DNA of 64,000 nt from contig JAYFQF010000005.1 of assembly GCA_034927285.1 (NCBI GenBank), forward strand, positions 49,919 to 113,918, in the 5' to 3' direction. Origin of the DNA: JAYFQF01 sp034927285. GTDB taxonomy: Bacteria > Bacillota > Peptococcia > DRI-13 > UBA5745. Positions 1-7,952 of the stretch are shown here, piece by piece (positions within the stretch are counted from its first letter, which is position 1; each line of letters opens with the position of its first letter). The notes beneath the pieces were generated by a model. That model saw only the letters and a list, made by a program, of their open reading frames with translations, had not been told where the DNA came from and made no database searches. Position numbers and translations under genes: made by a program.

Positions 1-33
1 CTACTATACAGAACTCAGAAAGGATTGACTGTC

Positions 34-1314
34 ATGACCACCATTACCGACGTATACGCCAGAGAAATCCTGGATTCCCGGGGAAACCCCACCGTAGAAG
101 CCGAAGTGCTTTTGGAGGACGGCACCCTGGGCCGGGCCGCCGTGCCTTCCGGCGCTTCTACCGGCGTTCATGAGGCCGTAGAGCTGCGGGACGGCGACAA
201 AAGCCGCTATCTGGGCAAAGGCGTGCTGGAGGCCGTAACCAACGTCAACACCATTATCGGGCCGACCCTGATCGGTCTGGACGTTACCCAGCAAGCCACC
301 ATCGACCAGCTGATGATCGACTTAGACGGCACCCCCAATAAGTCCCGCCTGGGCGCCAACGCCATTTTAGCCGTCTCCCTGGCCTGCGCCAAGGCCGCCG
401 CGGCGTATTTGGGCCTCCCCCTTTACCGTTACATCGGCGGCACCAACGCCAAGCAGCTGCCCGTACCGATGATGAATATCCTGAACGGCGGCAAGCACGC
501 CGATAATAACGTGGATATTCAGGAATTCATGGTGGTTCCGGCCGGCGCCGGCAGCTTTGCCGAAGCCCTGAAGATGGGTACCGAGGTATTCCATAATCTG
601 AAAAGCGTGCTGAAGAGCAAAGGCTATAACACCGCCGTAGGCGATGAAGGCGGTTTTGCCCCCAGCCTGAGTTCCAACGAGGAGGCCCTGGCCGTTATTG
701 TGGAAGCTATCCGCCTGGCCGGTTACGAACCGGGCAAGGACTGCTTCCTGGCTCTGGATACGGCCGCCTCCGAGATCTACAAGGACGGCAGCTATATGCT
801 GGCCGGAGAAAACAAGACCTTGTCCGCCGCCGAAATGGTGGAGTTCTATGCCGGCCTGGCGGAGCGTTATCCCATTATCTCCATCGAAGACGGCCTGGCC
901 GAGGACGACTGGGCGGGCTGGGAAATGCTGACCAAGAAGCTGGGCAAAAAGCTGCAGCTGGTAGGCGACGACCTCTTTGTCACCAACACCCAGCGCCTGG
1001 CCCGGGGAATTGAGCAGGGCATCGCAAACAGCATCCTGATCAAAGTAAACCAGATCGGCACCCTCACCGAAACCCTGGACGCCATTCAGATGGCCAGGGA
1101 AGCCGGCTATACCGCGGTAATCTCCCACCGCTCCGGCGAAACCGAGGACGTAACCATCGCCGATATCGCCGTGGCCACCAACGCCGGCCAAATCAAAACC
1201 GGCGCCCCTTCCCGCACCGACCGGGTAGCCAAGTACAATCAGCTGCTGCGCATTGAGGAAGACCTGGACGAGGCCGCTCAATACAAAGGCCGCAAATCCC
1301 TTTATCAAATATAA
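34..1314 (+). CDS. eno: enolase (phosphopyruvate hydratase)
   Basis: Interconverts 2-phosphoglycerate and phosphoenolpyruvate in cytosolic glycolysis; Mg-dependent. The 426-residue length is normal for bacterial enolase. Visible hallmarks are the flexible loop SGAST near residue 40, the metal-ligand segments LALDTAAS, SIEDGLAEDDW and VGDDLFVTN, the catalytic lysine in ILIKVNQIGT, and the family signature ISHRSGETED near residue 367. I chose the ATG at 34 because AAAGGA ends about nine bases before it; an in-frame TTG at 25 sits too close to that site. The gene is followed by two hairpins, so it probably ends its own transcript. What precedes it lies outside the window. Confidence 0.98.
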   Translation: MTTITDVYAREILDSRGNPTVEAEVLLEDGTLGRAAVPSGASTGVHEAVELRDGDKSRYLGKGVLEAVTNVNTIIGPTLIGLDVTQQATIDQLMIDLDGTPNKSRLGANAILAVSLACAKAAAAYLGLPLYRYIGGTNAKQLPVPMMNILNGGKHADNNVDIQEFMVVPAGAGSFAEALKMGTEVFHNLKSVLKSKGYNTAVGDEGGFAPSLSSNEEALAVIVEAIRLAGYEPGKDCFLALDTAASEIYKDGSYMLAGENKTLSAAEMVEFYAGLAERYPIISIEDGLAEDDWAGWEMLTKKLGKKLQLVGDDLFVTNTQRLARGIEQGIANSILIKVNQIGTLTETLDAIQMAREAGYTAVISHRSGETEDVTIADIAVATNAGQIKTGAPSRTDRVAKYNQLLRIEEDLDEAAQYKGRKSLYQI

Positions 1315-1326
1315 TTTTTCGTTGTT

Positions 1327-1420
1327 GGAAAGATGCCCTGACGTCGGCCAGGGCATCTTTCCAGAAAAAAGCGGACAAAAAAAGCATTGAAAGCGTAGTG
1401 TTTTCAATGCTTTTCTCTTT
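1327..1420 (+). terminator. tandem hairpins after eno
   Basis: Two perfect inverted repeats follow eno. The first has 14-bp arms at 1327-1340 and 1349-1362 and lacks a T run. The second has 13-bp arms at 1380-1392 and 1402-1414 followed by CTCTTTT, a standard intrinsic terminator. The A-rich left flank of the second also gives a T run on the minus strand, so it may end transcription from the convergent CDF gene. The stretch 1421-1541 holds nothing else I recognise. Confidence 0.8.
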
Positions 1421-1541
1421 TGTTCAAAATCGGAATTGATGCGTTATGCCGTTGTGAAAAACCGTGTATCAAAAGTGGAAACTTCAAGCCCACGGCAGGC
1501 CGGCGGGTAATTTTTGTCCCGTCCCCTTTGCATGGGCAATT

Positions 1542-2471
1542 TTACGGGAAGATAAAGCTGACGCTTACCTTCTCATATCGATGAGAGAGTTCTTCTTCTA
1601 TATACGCAGCTTGCTGAAGCAATTCGGTTTTGTTAATGATCTCGGACAGGCTGTCCAGATGAACGGAAATGTTGAAGCTCATGCCTACCTTATGAATAAG
1701 GCAATTTTTTAATTCCGTATTCTTTGGCAGATGCTTCCGAACAACTTGCGTAATCGGCGCCTTTATCTCCTCTTTCGTAACGATTCCATTTGCCATCTCG
1801 ACAAAGGCCTCCTGCAAGACCTTCACCGGTTCTTTTATCGAAAACGCCGCCAAGATGATGGTAATGAAGAAGTCCCCCGTATACAGCAGAAAGGAAAAAG
1901 AGCCGCTTCCGTTACTGTCTCCCGTACTGCCTCCACTGATAAAGGACATGATCAGGACGCCAAAGCCGATTCCTCCGGACATAAGACCGTCAATTAACGT
2001 GGCTTTCGCTTCCGCGGCCAGCATTGTGCTTGTATTGTTCGTACGCTTATTTTGCTTCCAATAAAAAAGGGACAAGGCGGCGCACAGAACGACCATGACG
2101 ATTTCGTAAGGAATAACCGGACCATAATGCATGATCTCGCCGATTCCATACAGGAAGTAATCCATCGCCTTGGCCGTGACGATTACCGCAGCGTAAACGA
2201 GCAGGCCCAGGGTAAGAAGCGATTTCAGTATGGCGTAAAGGGGTTCCAGAAAAAAATATCCCCGGGGAAAAGACTTGCTCGTATTTTTACTTTTTTTCGA
2301 GATAATAGCGGCCGCAATCCCGGAAAAGACGGTCAGCAAGGTAAAGTACGCGTCGAGGAAAAGCGCCTCTATTTTTGTGATATGGTAAACCCAAATCCCC
2401 GCTCCGCCCATCAGCATGTTGGAGATGATTCCAACAATTAAAGCTCTATGTTCGTATTTTTTTTGGTTCAT
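1542..2471 (-). CDS. cation diffusion facilitator (CDF) family transporter
   Basis: Predicted inner-membrane divalent cation/proton antiporter of 309 residues, close to CDF length. About six membrane segments fill residues 10-200. Conserved acidic residues sit where CDF proteins bind metal: Asp40 in ALFLDAYFTLL and Asp161 in AEAKATLIDGLMSGG. The usual histidine partners at these positions are replaced (Ala/Leu), so the metal may differ from Zn, for example Mn or Fe; that is inference. The C-terminal 90 residues form the cytoplasmic regulatory domain. It is divergent from a TetR gene with a shared 150-bp control region carrying a strong palindrome. The Shine-Dalgarno (GGTGA) is weak. Confidence 0.85.
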   Translation of the reverse strand: MNQKKYEHRALIVGIISNMLMGGAGIWVYHITKIEALFLDAYFTLLTVFSGIAAAIISKKSKNTSKSFPRGYFFLEPLYAILKSLLTLGLLVYAAVIVTAKAMDYFLYGIGEIMHYGPVIPYEIVMVVLCAALSLFYWKQNKRTNNTSTMLAAEAKATLIDGLMSGGIGFGVLIMSFISGGSTGDSNGSGSFSFLLYTGDFFITIILAAFSIKEPVKVLQEAFVEMANGIVTKEEIKAPITQVVRKHLPKNTELKNCLIHKVGMSFNISVHLDSLSEIINKTELLQQAAYIEEELSHRYEKVSVSFIFP

Positions 2472-2509
2472 GCGAAGTCACCCATCGCTGCCGGTCCTCC
2501 ATATTTGTT

Positions 2510-2538
2510 TTGACAATTCTTCAATCCGATGGTACACT
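2510..2538 (+). promoter_or_regulatory. promoter of the TetR gene
   Basis: TTGACA at 2510-2515, 17-bp spacer, TACACT at 2533-2538. It lies 85 bp upstream of the TetR start codon. Confidence 0.75.
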
Positions 2539-2559
2539 TGTAATGTCAATACAAGTGTA
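2533..2559. promoter_or_regulatory. TetR-type operator palindrome
   Basis: Perfect 10-bp inverted repeat TACACTTGTA (2533-2542) / TACAAGTGTA (2550-2559) with a 7-bp spacer. The left arm begins exactly on the -10 box of the TetR promoter, so binding would block transcription. Its position between divergent genes suggests it controls the regulator and possibly the CDF exporter. Confidence 0.8.
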
Positions 2560-2622
2560 TTCTGCCGAAGACGCTTTGTCAACACATCCCCAATCGGAGT
2601 GAACAAACCAGGAGGAATTGTA

Positions 2623-3192
2623 ATGGCGGAAATGAACTCAGAAATGAAAAAGCGGGAAATTCTTCGCTTATCGAATAAAGAATCAAATAAACTAACAAGA
2701 GAATGCATCGAGGCCGCGTTGATTTTGTTAATGGCCGAAAAGGACTACTCGAAAATAACGATCTCTGAAATTGTAAAGCGGGCCGGTGTTTCAAGAACAG
2801 CATATTACCGCAATTATGAATCCAAGGACGACATATTAAATACTTTACTCCGTTTTCTGATCGCCGATATTATTAAAGCGATGACCCAATTCTCCTATGT
2901 CACGGAACAGAAAATGTACTGGAAAACCTTATTTGTTACGATAAAAGCTCACGCCGGATCTTTCTGCGTTCTGTTAAAAGCAGGTTTTGGGCAGATCATC
3001 CTGGAAGAGATCACAAGGCAAATGACGGCCGGGATCAAGGAAGAAAATACGAAAGACCGATACGACATGATTTTTTGGAGCGGTGCTGTTTGTAACGTAC
3101 TGACAAATTGGATTCAGGACGGGATGAAGCAGACGGAAGAGGAAATGGTAGAAATCTGTTTATATGTCACCGGTTATTTTGATCATGCCTGA
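2623..3192 (+). CDS. TetR/AcrR family transcriptional regulator
   Basis: DNA-binding regulator of 189 residues. The N-terminal helix-turn-helix spans about residues 30-72, with ITISEIVKRAGVSRTAYYRN as the typical TetR core. The C-terminal half is a helical ligand/dimer domain resembling the class seen in DhaS-like regulators. The ATG at 2623 follows GGAGG by seven bases; longer in-frame readings upstream run through the promoter and operator and are rejected. The neighbouring CDF exporter is the likely regulated partner, by position only. The ligand is unknown. Confidence 0.9.
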   Translation: MAEMNSEMKKREILRLSNKESNKLTRECIEAALILLMAEKDYSKITISEIVKRAGVSRTAYYRNYESKDDILNTLLRFLIADIIKAMTQFSYVTEQKMYWKTLFVTIKAHAGSFCVLLKAGFGQIILEEITRQMTAGIKEENTKDRYDMIFWSGAVCNVLTNWIQDGMKQTEEEMVEICLYVTGYFDHA

Positions 3193-3410
3193 TCAATAAT
3201 CAGAAAGTCCGAACCCCCGATAACCTTCGACATCTGAGAAATCGCGGCGAAATGCCGGCTTTTGGCGTGGGCCGCTTTTCCAATAAATAAAAAGGACCAT
3301 CAGGAATGATACGGTCTTCATCTTGATTATTGCCTGGGGAAAACCCTCGCTTGCGATTTCCGGCCTTTACGGTATACAGGAAACAGAGCGCTTTTTTCGG
3401 AGGCAGCACC

Positions 3411-3743
3411 ATGAAGGATTTCCGTTACTGCAAAATTGAAATCTTTATCCCGGAGACTCACCTTTCCAAGTTGCGGGAGGCCCTGCAAAGCGTTGACGCG
3501 GGACGCATCGGAAACTACGACAGCTGCCTGTCGTACAGCCAGGTCACGGGCTGCTGGCGGCCGCTGGCCGGGAGCAAACCCTTCATTGGAGCTGAAAATA
3601 CCGTCAGCTCGGAACCGGAGCTGAAAGTGGAAGTTACCTGCCTGCGTGAAAAGGCAGAGATCACCGTCGACGCTGTCAGGCAGGTGCATCCCTATGAAAC
3701 GCCGGTCATCAACGTGATTCCGCTGTACCGGACAAGCTTCTGA
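3411..3743 (+). CDS. NIF3/CutA-like (YqfO C-terminal type) small protein
   Basis: A 110-residue protein of the alpha/beta fold that occurs as the insert domain of NIF3/YqfO proteins and as stand-alone cytochrome c biogenesis-annotated proteins. The key signs are the start YCKIEIFIPETHLSKLREAL, the central TGCWRPLAGSKPFIG glycine stretch, and the end QVHPYETPVINVIPL, close to the HPYEEPAYDVYPL motif of the family. The ATG follows GGAGG. The exact role is unsettled; metal or nucleotide sensing has been proposed for the fold. It stands alone, with a 218-bp non-coding gap before it (3193-3410) in which I see no clear element. Confidence 0.75.
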   Translation: MKDFRYCKIEIFIPETHLSKLREALQSVDAGRIGNYDSCLSYSQVTGCWRPLAGSKPFIGAENTVSSEPELKVEVTCLREKAEITVDAVRQVHPYETPVINVIPLYRTSF

Positions 3744-3750
3744 GGCTCAT

Positions 3751-4536
3751 TCATCCGGTCCGGCCGAAAACCCAGGTGCTGATCACGGCGCAGAATTCCC
3801 GGAGGCAGTAGTTGGGCAGCAAGCCGGGCAGGGAAGGAGCAGGCAGTCCCGATACGTCGCTGTAACCCAGGCCGCGGGCCAGCGCCTGGGCCCGGTACAG
3901 GTGGAAGTCCGAGGAGACAATCACCACCTGGGAGCCCGGTGGGATCAACGCCTGGGAAAAGCGCAGATTTTCTTCCGTACTGGTGGACTGCTCCTCCAAA
4001 AGGATCCGCTCCGGTCCGATTCCCCAGGCCTGAAGCCCCTGGGCCATGGCCCGGGCCTCGGAGATGTCCTCGTCCTGGCCCTGCCCGCCGCTGACTACGG
4101 CCAGGGTTTTCTGATCTTCCTGCAGATACAGGGCGGCGCTGTCGATCCGTTGCTGCAGAGTTTTGGAAGGGATCTGTCCATTGACCTTGGCGCCCAAAAC
4201 GATAAGGTAATCCGCCCCCGGAGCCGCCTGGCCCAGGGCGGCGGCGATAATCAGACCCTCCACCCAGATAAAAGCCGCCAGACCGATCACAGCCGCAGCC
4301 GCCAACAGGTATTTCCCCCTTCGGGGCAAAGCGGCCAGGGCGGGCCAGGCAGCGCTCAAGCCGAAAAAGGCCAGGCCCAAAATCAGCCAAATATAAATAA
4401 ACGTATTGCCGGAGGCAAGATAAAGAGAAAGCCCCAGAAAATACAGCAAACATGCGACCCCAACCAACCCAAGGCCCCGCCGGACCAGGACGGTGCCCGA
4501 AGAGGCTACGGAGCGTTTTTTCTTTTCTTCGTTCAT
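3751..4536 (-). CDS. YdcF/SanA family membrane protein (DUF218)
   Basis: A 261-residue envelope protein. Three hydrophobic segments (about residues 20-42, 46-68 and 75-100) precede a DUF218 domain starting at ADYLIVLGAKVNGQIPSKTLQQR and including VVSGGQGQDEDISEA and VIVSSDFHLYRAQALA, all classic for YdcF/SanA/ElyC proteins. Relatives affect envelope integrity and peptidoglycan or lipid-carrier metabolism; the reaction is not established. The start at 4536 (MNEEKKKRS) is preferred because upstream in-frame sequence is low-complexity and the charged N terminus fits a membrane protein. It is convergent with the NIF3-like gene, with only 7 bp between stops. Confidence 0.85.
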   Translation of the reverse strand: MNEEKKKRSVASSGTVLVRRGLGLVGVACLLYFLGLSLYLASGNTFIYIWLILGLAFFGLSAAWPALAALPRRGKYLLAAAAVIGLAAFIWVEGLIIAAALGQAAPGADYLIVLGAKVNGQIPSKTLQQRIDSAALYLQEDQKTLAVVSGGQGQDEDISEARAMAQGLQAWGIGPERILLEEQSTSTEENLRFSQALIPPGSQVVIVSSDFHLYRAQALARGLGYSDVSGLPAPSLPGLLPNYCLREFCAVISTWVFGRTG

Positions 4537-4715
4537 TCTTTTCCGACCTTTCCCCCTTATCCGGGGTCCATTCTCAAATTCTTCCGTTCTGTTTCTTATT
4601 CTCCCCGGCTGTTTTTCGTGTCCTTCCGGCCTGTTGGTTTTCACCGGCCGGCGGCAGGTTTTACCGTCCGGGTTTGTTCCGGCAAAAAAACGCTGCCGGA
4701 GAAAGGAGCTTCCCT

Positions 4716-5369
4716 TTGCGTACAAAAATGCCGAAAATGCCGGCTGAGCTTTTTGCCGCCGGCGATCCGGAACTCCTGCTGGCCGAAGCCCGGCAGGATG
4801 AGCGGGACATCGAGTTCTGTCAGATCAAAGACGCCGTCCTGACCGGTGCGGATTTAACCGGTCTAAATTTTCACAGCGTGTTGTTGGAAAACTGCCGGTT
4901 CCCGAACTGCCGGGCAGAGCGCTCCGCCTTTGTGGACGTGATCTTTCGCCGCTGCGACCTGTCCAACGCCAATTTCAGCCAGAGCTACTTCAACCGCTGT
5001 GAATTCCATTCCTGCAAGGCCCTGGGAACAAATTTTTACCATAGCGGGCTCAAGCAAATGACGGTACAGGAGTCCAACTGCCAATATGCAAATTTTGACG
5101 AAAGCAAGCTGGAATACATCGAGATCCAGGGAAGTGATTTTTCCGGCGCTATCCTGGGAAATTGCCGGCTAACGGAGTTTACCGTACAGCAAACCCGGCT
5201 GGAGGGCGCCGTATTTGTTAAAACCTCATTGAAGGACGTGGACCTGAGCGACGATCAGATCGAAGGGATTACGGTATCCGACAACTGCTGGGAGCTGCGG
5301 GGCGTTACGGTTTCTCCCTGGCAGGCTATCGACCTGGCCCGGCTCTTTGGGTTGACGGTTAAAAACTGA
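4716..5369 (+). CDS. pentapeptide-repeat protein
   Basis: A 217-residue protein made largely of A(D/N)LXX-type pentapeptide repeats, for example AVLTGADLTGLNF, CDLSNANFSQSYFN, CQYANFDESKLEYIEI and SDFSGAILGNC, predicted to form a right-handed quadrilateral beta-helix. The C-terminal 35 residues leave the repeat and end in PWQAIDLARLFGLTVKN. It resembles the Qnr/YjbI group, some of which mimic DNA and protect gyrase, but sequence alone does not show that activity. The TTG start is chosen because GAAAGGAG lies seven bases upstream; an ATG four codons later is possible. Several cysteines occupy repeat positions, common in this group. Confidence 0.85.
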   Translation: MRTKMPKMPAELFAAGDPELLLAEARQDERDIEFCQIKDAVLTGADLTGLNFHSVLLENCRFPNCRAERSAFVDVIFRRCDLSNANFSQSYFNRCEFHSCKALGTNFYHSGLKQMTVQESNCQYANFDESKLEYIEIQGSDFSGAILGNCRLTEFTVQQTRLEGAVFVKTSLKDVDLSDDQIEGITVSDNCWELRGVTVSPWQAIDLARLFGLTVKN

Positions 5370-5471
5370 TCTTAGTCCGGCCCAAGTCTGGCGCCGCAGT
5401 ATCGGCGCCAACGCCAGCCGGGCATGGTTATGACGGTATCCGATCCTGAATCGTCGGACACTCCGGCTTCA

Positions 5472-5517
5472 GCATCACCATTACCATCACCATTACCATT
5501 ATTATCACCATCATTAT
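5472..5517 (+). repeat. CAY (CAC/CAT/TAC/TAT) microsatellite tract
   Basis: A 12-base unit, CATCACCATTAC, occurs twice in tandem and is followed by further CAT, CAC and TAT triplets. Read in one plus-strand frame it would encode 15 residues of only His and Tyr, but that frame has no ATG, GTG or TTG start between the preceding stop and the tract. It is therefore called a simple-sequence repeat. Confidence 0.7.
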
Positions 5518-6000
5518 CGCCGCTCCCGGCTCCTCATGGCTGATGACCTATGTTTACCGGAAAATCCCTTTGTTTTTAAAGCGAATCCCGGTAAATTTCT
5601 CCCAAAGCACTGATTTTGCCTTGACGGCAAGGGTAAGCCATAGCGTTAAGGCAAAATGGCGAGCCTTTTTCCTTTGATGGTGGAAAAAGTGAAGCAGCAT
5701 CCTCCTCCCGGAGACTGTCGGGAACTTTTACCGGGATTTTCAGAAAAAACATGACGAAATCCCGGTAAACATCGCCGGAGGCCGCCGTCCTTAGCTCCTC
5801 TGGGGTCGCTTTACGGCCAAAAGCAGCCCCAAGTCCCGGCTTTTTTACCGCCCAGGGGATGCTCCAAGCAGAAAAAACGGCTTTTTGCCCTTCAATGGAC
5901 AGGATAAGCAACCCCTTGCCGGAGGCTTTTGCCTCCCCGTGGGGACTGCTCTACGAGAAAACGATTGATCTTGTACGGATCTTGATCTCAACGCATCCGG

Positions 6001-6090
6001 CTCTTGATTTCCTGCCAGCCGCGCGGCCCGCCACGGGCGGAGAATGATGATGAAATTCACGTTGCTCAGTTAATCATGAATCTTGAATCG
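6001..6090. repeat. diverged copy of dispersed intergenic repeat (copy C)
   Basis: Shares CTCTT, TTCCTGCCAG and GCCCGCCACGGGCGG, followed by ATGATG, AATTC, CGTT, TCA and ATCATGAAT in the same order, with the elements at 29045-29160 and 52374-52507. It is the most diverged of the three. Confidence 0.6.
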
Positions 6091-6173
6091 GTTAACCCAT
6101 TGGCCAACCAAATTGTTGAAGCTTATCATCTCATCTCCTTATAAAAGGCACTGCGCTATATCCTTATTAAAAA

Positions 6174-6220
6174 GGCTGCCGCTCTTTGGTTTTGTCAACC
6201 AATTTGCGACAGCCCTTTTT
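6174..6220 (-). terminator. intrinsic terminator after the DHHW gene
   Basis: Nested stem GGCTGCCGC / GCGACAGCC with inner TTGGTT / AACCAA. On the minus strand the stem is followed by a T-rich run (CTTTTTAATA). The plus strand also shows CCTTTTTT, so it could work in both directions. It sits directly after the stop codon at 6220. Confidence 0.85.
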
Positions 6221-7872
6221 TATTGGCTGCCATAGCGGGACAAATAGCTGCCTACCTGGCTGATAGTACGGTCGCTGGCAAAGGTTTCGGCATTATAGAG
6301 AAAAAGCACCTGGTTGATCCGGTTTTCCTTCATGTAGGCAACAGGATCCTTATGCCAGTAACGCAGGTCCACCACATGGATTTCCTCAAAATAAGGGGTT
6401 AAAAAAGGGATCAGGCAATGAGCATAGGAATCCTTGAAAACCAGCAGCCGCAGGCCCGGGTCTGGCGGCTCTTCCCGCAAAACATCATTGCCGGCAAAAC
6501 CCCCTTCCGCAGGTTTTTGGTCCTGCTGCCCGGCGGGGCCGGCAGCGTTCTCCCCGGTCTGAAAGGCCTGGGCCGGCGCTCCGGCCTCCTCTGCTTTTCC
6601 TGTCCGGATCACCGTCAGTGGTTTGTTTCCGTTCAGAAAATAAGCGTATTTATCCTTGCTCTCCAGATAAGCCGGACCATATAGGGAGTCGCCGGTTTCC
6701 TCGCTGCTGCCGTCATAATAGGTTACCTTAACTTTCGGCTCGCCCGCATCCAGTGTGTAAATCTCGATACTGTCAGGGTCGATGGCGGGCAAGCTGTTTT
6801 TTGACCAAAGGGTGCCGTAGAAGTCGCCGCTGACCCGCTCCTCAGTATAGGCGTCACGGGGATTGGGAGTAAGACCCAGCCATTCCAGATAAGCGGCGTA
6901 GCCCTGATAAGCCGCTGCCGTAACCCAATGATGGTCGGTTCGATAATAGACCTGGCGGCCGGAAGCGTTCATCTCCCTGAGGGCCGGCGTCACGTCAATA
7001 TAAGCCTCCCCCAGGTCCGCCTTGGCCTGGGCCAGCAACTCCGCCTGATCGGGCAAATAGGCGTAAGCAGGCAGTTTATCCCGCAGGACCTCAGCCGCCG
7101 TAGGCACTAAAAGCAGAGCGGTTTGAAAAGGCTGCAGGCCTTCCAGGGATTCCGCGGAAGTCTTTAAGGAAGCGGCGTCCTTTTCCGCCGCCTTCCTGCC
7201 GTCCGCCAAGGGCCCGACAACGTTTTCTATTTCGGCGGTGCCCTTTTCCTGATCGGCTTTTTCGCCCTGGCGGCTACCGGCTGCGGCGGTCAAGGTATCC
7301 CCCAGCCTCTTCATCGCCTGGACGGCCGCCAGGTTTTTTTCCACAATGGCCTGATCCACCGGTTCCAGGGCGCCGATCAGATATCCCTGGGCGGCGTTAT
7401 AAACCTTATTGTTTTCCTTCTGGAAAGCAGCCTTCTGGCACAGAGCCTTAAGGCTGACCCAGCGGTCCCGGGCCGGAAACTGGTCCATAATAAATTCCTC
7501 GATATCGGCCATATACTCAGCGCTTTTTATGGCTTTCCACCGGGCCTGGGGCAACTGAGCCAAATAACGGTTTTCCTGGGCGGAAAACTCCCGGGGGGGC
7601 AGCAGGACAAAGGCGGCGGCCAGAATGAAGATAAAAGCGCAAAACACCAAGGCCATGGCCTTGCCGGCCACCGGGTCTTCCCTGGCGCTGACAGGGTCCG
7701 GATCCACAAGTGGCACATCCGGAGTCACGAACCCTGCTTGCAGATCCATAAGTCCTGCTTCCGGATCCACCAGTCCTGCCGGTTGACGGAATCCTGCCGC
7801 CTTCCCGGCCTGCCCAGCGTCCTTTTTCGTCTTGGGACCCGGGGAAACGCCTTTCCGCTTGTCTTTTTTCAT
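6220..7872 (-). CDS. DHHW family protein (AlgJ/AlgX-like SGNH acyl-transfer protein)
   Basis: Membrane-anchored extracytoplasmic protein of 550 residues, expected to work with the adjacent MBOAT protein in O-acetylating a cell-surface polymer. A 70-residue cytoplasmic tail of low complexity (DP-rich repeats such as GLVDPEAGLMD) precedes one membrane segment at about 72-92. The name-giving DHHW motif is at residues 313-316 (YYRTDHHWVTAAAYQ). A catalytic-serine region LLVFKDSYAHCLIPFL lies near the C terminus, ahead of HVVDLRYW. Two hydrophilic inserts, about 197-246 and 430-475, look unlike the family core. The start follows GGAGG. The substrate polymer is unknown. Confidence 0.88.
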   Translation of the reverse strand: MKKDKRKGVSPGPKTKKDAGQAGKAAGFRQPAGLVDPEAGLMDLQAGFVTPDVPLVDPDPVSAREDPVAGKAMALVFCAFIFILAAAFVLLPPREFSAQENRYLAQLPQARWKAIKSAEYMADIEEFIMDQFPARDRWVSLKALCQKAAFQKENNKVYNAAQGYLIGALEPVDQAIVEKNLAAVQAMKRLGDTLTAAAGSRQGEKADQEKGTAEIENVVGPLADGRKAAEKDAASLKTSAESLEGLQPFQTALLLVPTAAEVLRDKLPAYAYLPDQAELLAQAKADLGEAYIDVTPALREMNASGRQVYYRTDHHWVTAAAYQGYAAYLEWLGLTPNPRDAYTEERVSGDFYGTLWSKNSLPAIDPDSIEIYTLDAGEPKVKVTYYDGSSEETGDSLYGPAYLESKDKYAYFLNGNKPLTVIRTGKAEEAGAPAQAFQTGENAAGPAGQQDQKPAEGGFAGNDVLREEPPDPGLRLLVFKDSYAHCLIPFLTPYFEEIHVVDLRYWHKDPVAYMKENRINQVLFLYNAETFASDRTISQVGSYLSRYGSQ

Positions 7873-7952
7873 CTGCCGCCTCCTTTCTCACCTCCCGGGC
7901 AATGGCCGGGCCAGGGAATTTTTTCTCAGCTTTTCTTCAGTAAAGCTTTCCT

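Larger units (their letters stand above)
5370..6170. other. 800-bp intergenic region without a convincing gene
   Basis: This gap holds several unexplained elements: a GGCGCC inverted repeat at about 5391-5410 without a T run, the CAY tract at 5472-5517, recurring copies of TTTACCGG and ATCCCGGTAA in both orientations between 5554 and 5768, and a diverged copy of the window's dispersed repeat near 6001-6090. A minus-strand open frame at 5576-5911 (111 codons) has only a TTG start with a ribosome site too close to it, and its composition mirrors the repeated motif. I treat it as non-coding or a decayed gene. Confidence 0.5.

Noticed and set aside
367..1407. Long open frame antisense to eno
   Set aside because: It lies fully opposite a clearly real enolase, lacks a ribosome site and has a composition that only mirrors GC-rich coding DNA.
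5424..5545. Short Ser/Pro/Leu-repeat peptide from ATG 5424 through the CAY tract
   Set aside because: No convincing ribosome site, and the repeat explains the open frame; a leader-peptide role is unlikely since no amino acid biosynthesis gene follows.
5576..5911. 111-codon minus-strand frame as a real gene
   Set aside because: Only a TTG start with the ribosome site too close, and its sequence follows the repeated ATCCCGGTAA motif; kept only as part of the unexplained region.
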